Origin: JAWKHR01 sp041394725
GTDB lineage: Bacteria > Acidobacteriota > Vicinamibacteria > Vicinamibacterales > SCN-69-37
NCBI GenBank assembly: GCA_041394725.1
Contig: JAWKHR010000019.1
Location: 1-64,000 of the forward strand
DNA: 64,000 nt
Direction: 5' to 3'
The notes under the pieces are model-generated. The model was not told the origin of the DNA. It made no database searches and saw only the letters and a program-made list of their open reading frames with translations. Position 1 is the first letter of the stretch. Every line of letters starts with the position of its first letter. The translations under genes were made by a program, and so were the position numbers. This document shows positions 61,226-64,000 of this stretch, in pieces.

Positions 61226-63151
61226 GTGTCGAAGTACACCGCGAAAGACATCACCGTTCTCGAAGGCCTGGAGCCGGTCCGTCGCCGCCCGGGCATGTAC
61301 ATCGGCGGGGTCGGATCCGCCGGGCTCCATCACCTCGTCTGGGAAATCCTCGACAACGCCGTGGACGAGGCCATGAACGGCCACGCGTCGACGATCGCGG
61401 TCGCGCTGCACGCCGACGGATCGTCGATGACCGTCCAGGACGACGGGCGCGGCATCCCGGTGGACAAGCACCCGCAGACGAAGACCAGCGCGCTCGAGGT
61501 CATCTTCACGACGCTCCATGCCGGCGGCAAGTTCGAGGGCCAGAACTACAAGACCGCGGGCGGCCTCCATGGCGTCGGCGCGTCGGTGGTCAACGCCCTG
61601 TCGAAGGAGCTGGTCGCCACGGTGCGTCGCGACGGCTTCACCTGGGAGCAGAAGTACAAGCAGGGCGCGCCGCAGGGCGGCGTGAAGAAACTGGGTCCGG
61701 CGCGCGGCACCGGCACGACCATCTTCTTCCGGCCCGACTCGACGATCTTCCCGAAGACGACGTTCGAGGCCGGCGTCATCCGCGACCGCCTCGAGGTCGC
61801 GTCCTACCTGCACAAGGGTCTGAAGGTCGTCTTCGAGAACGAGACGGCCACGGGCGACGAGCCGAAGCGCGAGATCTTCCAGCACGAGGAGGGCATCGGC
61901 GACTACCTCCGGAAGATCCTCGAGGAGCGGAAGGCGAAGCCCGTGCACGAGCAGCCGTTCGCCGTCTCGAAGGAGCACGACGAGACGGGGCTGCGGCTCG
62001 ACTTCGTGGTGCAGTGGACCGAGTCGACCGACGAGCACGTGCGCAGCTACGTCAACGGCATCCCGACCGGATCGGGCGGGACCCACGAGAACGGGCTGCG
62101 CGCCGGCCTCGGCAAGGCGATCCGCAACTACATCGAGACGCACGGCCTCTCGCCAAAGGGCGTGACGCTGACGGCCGACGACCTGCGCGAGGGCATGGTC
62201 GGCGTGCTCAGCATCTTCATCAAGGAGCCGCAGTTCCAGGGGCAGACGAAGGACCGGCTGAACAACCCCGAGGTGACGGCGATCGTGGACTCGATGGTGC
62301 GGCCGGCCCTCGAGCACTGGCTGAACCACAACCGGACGACGGCCGAGGCGATCATCGCGCGGATCATCCTGGCGGCGCGGGCGCGCGAGGCGAGCCGCGC
62401 GGCGCAGGCCGAGGTGACGCGCAAGACCGCGACCTCGCAGCGGCTCACCCTGCCCGGCAAGCTCAGCGACTGCAGCATGCCCGGACGCGAGGGCTCCGAG
62501 ATCTTCATCGTCGAGGGCGACTCGGCCGGCGGGTCGGCCAAGCAGGGGCGCGACCGCGCGCGGCAGGCGATCCTGCCGCTCCGCGGCAAGGTGATGAACG
62601 CCGAGAGCGCGTCGCTGGCCAAGGTGCTCGAGAACAAGGAGCTGTCCGACGTCGTCACCGCGCTCGGGTGCGGCATCGGCAAGTCGTTCGACCTCGGCCG
62701 CCTGCGCTACGGCCGCGTCATCATCCTGGCCGACGCCGATTCGGACGGCCACCACATCGCCACGCTGCTCCTGACGTTCTTCTACCGGCACCTGCCGCAG
62801 CTCATCACCGCGGGCCGGGTTTATCTCGCGCAGCCGCCGCTCTACCGGATCGACATCGGCAAGGAGACGCACTGGGCGCTCGACGAGGACCAGAAGACCG
62901 CGATCCTCCAGCGGTCGGGCAACGGCCGGGGCAAGGTCGAGATCACCCGGTTCAAGGGCCTCGGCGAGATGATGCCGAAGGTGCTCTGGGAGACCACGCT
63001 CAACCCGCGCACGCGGCGGCTGCTCCGCGTCCGGATCGAGGACCAGATCGCGACCGACCGCATCATCAACGAGCTGATGGGCAAGGATCCTTCGGCGCGC
63101 TTCCGGTTCATCATGGAGCGCGCGGAGGACGCCGAGGCGCTCGACGTGTGA
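61226..63151 (+). CDS. Type IIA DNA topoisomerase subunit B (GyrB/ParE family)
   Basis: 641 residues. The GHKL ATPase opens KDITVLEGLEPVRRRPGMYIG, with the catalytic Glu in LDNAVDEAMNGH, then VQDDGRGIPVDKH and GGLHGVGASVVNALS. The transducer domain includes RSYVNGIPTGSGGTHENG. The TOPRIM domain has EGDSAGGSAKQGRDR and ILADADSDGHHIATLLLTFF, and the end MGKDPSARFRFIMERA is typical. Its length and the EPVRRRPGMYIGG opening resemble ParE, but gyrase cannot be excluded. A GTG at 61226 is preferred to a TTG at 61214, which lies inside a TACTAT that could be the -10. Its partner-like A subunit is at 38109. Its stop overlaps the next start (TGATG). Confidence 0.93.
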   Translation: MSKYTAKDITVLEGLEPVRRRPGMYIGGVGSAGLHHLVWEILDNAVDEAMNGHASTIAVALHADGSSMTVQDDGRGIPVDKHPQTKTSALEVIFTTLHAGGKFEGQNYKTAGGLHGVGASVVNALSKELVATVRRDGFTWEQKYKQGAPQGGVKKLGPARGTGTTIFFRPDSTIFPKTTFEAGVIRDRLEVASYLHKGLKVVFENETATGDEPKREIFQHEEGIGDYLRKILEERKAKPVHEQPFAVSKEHDETGLRLDFVVQWTESTDEHVRSYVNGIPTGSGGTHENGLRAGLGKAIRNYIETHGLSPKGVTLTADDLREGMVGVLSIFIKEPQFQGQTKDRLNNPEVTAIVDSMVRPALEHWLNHNRTTAEAIIARIILAARAREASRAAQAEVTRKTATSQRLTLPGKLSDCSMPGREGSEIFIVEGDSAGGSAKQGRDRARQAILPLRGKVMNAESASLAKVLENKELSDVVTALGCGIGKSFDLGRLRYGRVIILADADSDGHHIATLLLTFFYRHLPQLITAGRVYLAQPPLYRIDIGKETHWALDEDQKTAILQRSGNGRGKVEITRFKGLGEMMPKVLWETTLNPRTRRLLRVRIEDQIATDRIINELMGKDPSARFRFIMERAEDAEALDV

Positions 63152-63972
63152 TGGGGCGCACGTCCCGCTGGCGGACGACGCTGTACGTCGTCATCTTCGG
63201 GCACGACACGCCCGCCGGCAAGGCCTTCGACGTCGCGCTCATCGTCAGCATCGTGGCGAGCGTGCTCGCCGTGATGGCCGACTCGGTCGGCTCGGTGCAC
63301 GCCCGGTGGGGGCCAGAGCTCCACGCACTCGAGTGGCTGTTCACCGGCCTGTTCACGGTCGAGTACGTCCTGCGCCTGTACTGCGCCCCGCGCCGCGCGG
63401 CGTACGCGCGCAGCTTCTTCGGGATCGTGGACCTGACGTCGATCCTGCCGACCTATCTCAGCCTGGTCCTGCCCGGCACCCAGTACTTGCAGGTCATCCG
63501 CGTGCTGCGGGTGCTGCGGGTGTTCCGTGTGCTCAAGCTCGTGGAGTACATCGGCGAGGCGGACGTGTTGCTGGTGGCGATCCGCAACAGCCGGCGTAAG
63601 CTGTCCGTCTTCATCGCCACCGTGCTCGCCGCGGCCGTGGTGCTCGGCACGGCGATGTACCTCGTCGAGGGCTCGACGCACGGGTTCACCAGCATCCCGC
63701 AGTCGATCTACTGGACGATCGTCACCATCACGACGGTGGGCTACGGCGACATCGCCCCGGAGACGCCGGTGGGGCAGGCCCTGGCGTCGGTCATCATGCT
63801 GCTGGGCTATGCGATCGTCGCCGTGCCGACGGGCATCGTCACCGTGGAACTCGCGCGCGGCAGTCGCGCGGCGGGGCGCGCGCCGTGCCGGGGGTGTGGC
63901 GCGGCCGATCATCAGCCGGATGCGGCGTTCTGCCGGCTGTGCGGGACGCGACTCGAGGGCGTGCAGACGTGA
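63151..63972 (+). CDS. Voltage-gated-type potassium channel with C-terminal zinc ribbon
   Basis: 273 residues of the six-helix ion-transport fold. The S4-like segment VIRVLRVLRVFRVLKLVEYIG carries regular arginines, the pore loop has ITTVGYGDIAP (K+ selectivity filter TVGYG), and S6 is LASVIMLLGYAIVAVPTGIV. The last ~30 residues form CRGCG and CRLCG, a two-CxxC zinc-ribbon not standard in such channels. The start ATG overlaps the topoisomerase stop by one base (TGATG), so translation is probably coupled. Confidence 0.9.
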   Translation: MGRTSRWRTTLYVVIFGHDTPAGKAFDVALIVSIVASVLAVMADSVGSVHARWGPELHALEWLFTGLFTVEYVLRLYCAPRRAAYARSFFGIVDLTSILPTYLSLVLPGTQYLQVIRVLRVLRVFRVLKLVEYIGEADVLLVAIRNSRRKLSVFIATVLAAAVVLGTAMYLVEGSTHGFTSIPQSIYWTIVTITTVGYGDIAPETPVGQALASVIMLLGYAIVAVPTGIVTVELARGSRAAGRAPCRGCGAADHQPDAAFCRLCGTRLEGVQT

Positions 63973-64000
63973 CGACATGGTCAGGGGCTGTGGTCGGGTT

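Overview
The window is very G+C-rich, densely coded bacterial DNA. It looks like an acidobacterium, most likely of the Vicinamibacteria (subdivision 6). This rests on gene content and was not confirmed by any search. The clues are five large 'orphan' MacB/FtsX-type permeases (ADOP family) paired with PadR regulators, a TonB-dependent receptor with an N-terminal carboxypeptidase-regulatory domain, a cytochrome/DUF1549/DUF1553 plus DUF1501 pair, a BlaI/M56-peptidase pair, a PD40-propeller Ser/Thr kinase, and many lipoproteins with beta-propellers. I see no tRNA, rRNA, CRISPR array, phage or transposase gene.

Layout. 1-9.6 kb: end of metH, a Vgb-like propeller protein, the DUF1549/1553-DUF1501 pair, a VCBS/FG-GAP protein and a BNR-propeller lipoprotein. 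9.6-14 kb: a RegB/RegA-type redox two-component system facing an ADOP permease. 14-19.6 kb: M49 peptidase, tag (3-methyladenine glycosylase I), M28 peptidase and a double cyclophilin. 19.6-25.5 kb: TonB receptor, dinB (Pol IV) and a PD40 lipoprotein. 25.5-28.5 kb: DUF4870 protein, DinB-like four-helix protein, and a BlaI repressor with an M56 peptidase carrying a TonB C-terminal domain. 28.6-34.3 kb: two ADOP permeases and PadR. 34.8-38 kb: PQQ-type propeller with EF-hands, vapBC, PadR and a membrane protein. 38-45.5 kb: type IIA topoisomerase subunit A, a small dihaem cytochrome, proline dehydrogenase, fumC and a zinc peptidase. 45.5-51.2 kb: PadR and two ADOP permeases. 51.2-58.3 kb: a broken serine hydrolase between direct repeats, a VOC protein, sucA-sucB, rhodanese, methyltransferase and an OB-fold lipoprotein. 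58.3-64 kb: Ser/Thr kinase, type IIA topoisomerase subunit B and a K+ channel.

Much of the unusual content is in the repeats. A roughly 30-bp core with four G-runs, a predicted G-quadruplex former, occurs eight times at five intergenic loci, often as two inverted arms, and one copy encodes the C-terminal tail of dinB. A second family of long hairpins built on GGGGGACGGGTC lies at two gene ends and supplies the last codons and stop of the adjacent reading frames. A third, GGGTCCCAGGG-type tile lies inside the coding sequence of an ADOP permease and of sucA. A 38-bp direct repeat brackets a decayed serine hydrolase gene.

Many genes have a -10-like hexamer only 6-7 nt before the start codon and no Shine-Dalgarno sequence, so leaderless transcripts are probably common here. 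I used this to choose several starts. Several genes carry frameshifts: single ones in the DUF1553 protein, sucB and the kinase, and dense clusters in putA-fumC and the serine hydrolase. In fumC the conserved residues survive in alternating frames, which points to sequencing indels more than to decay.
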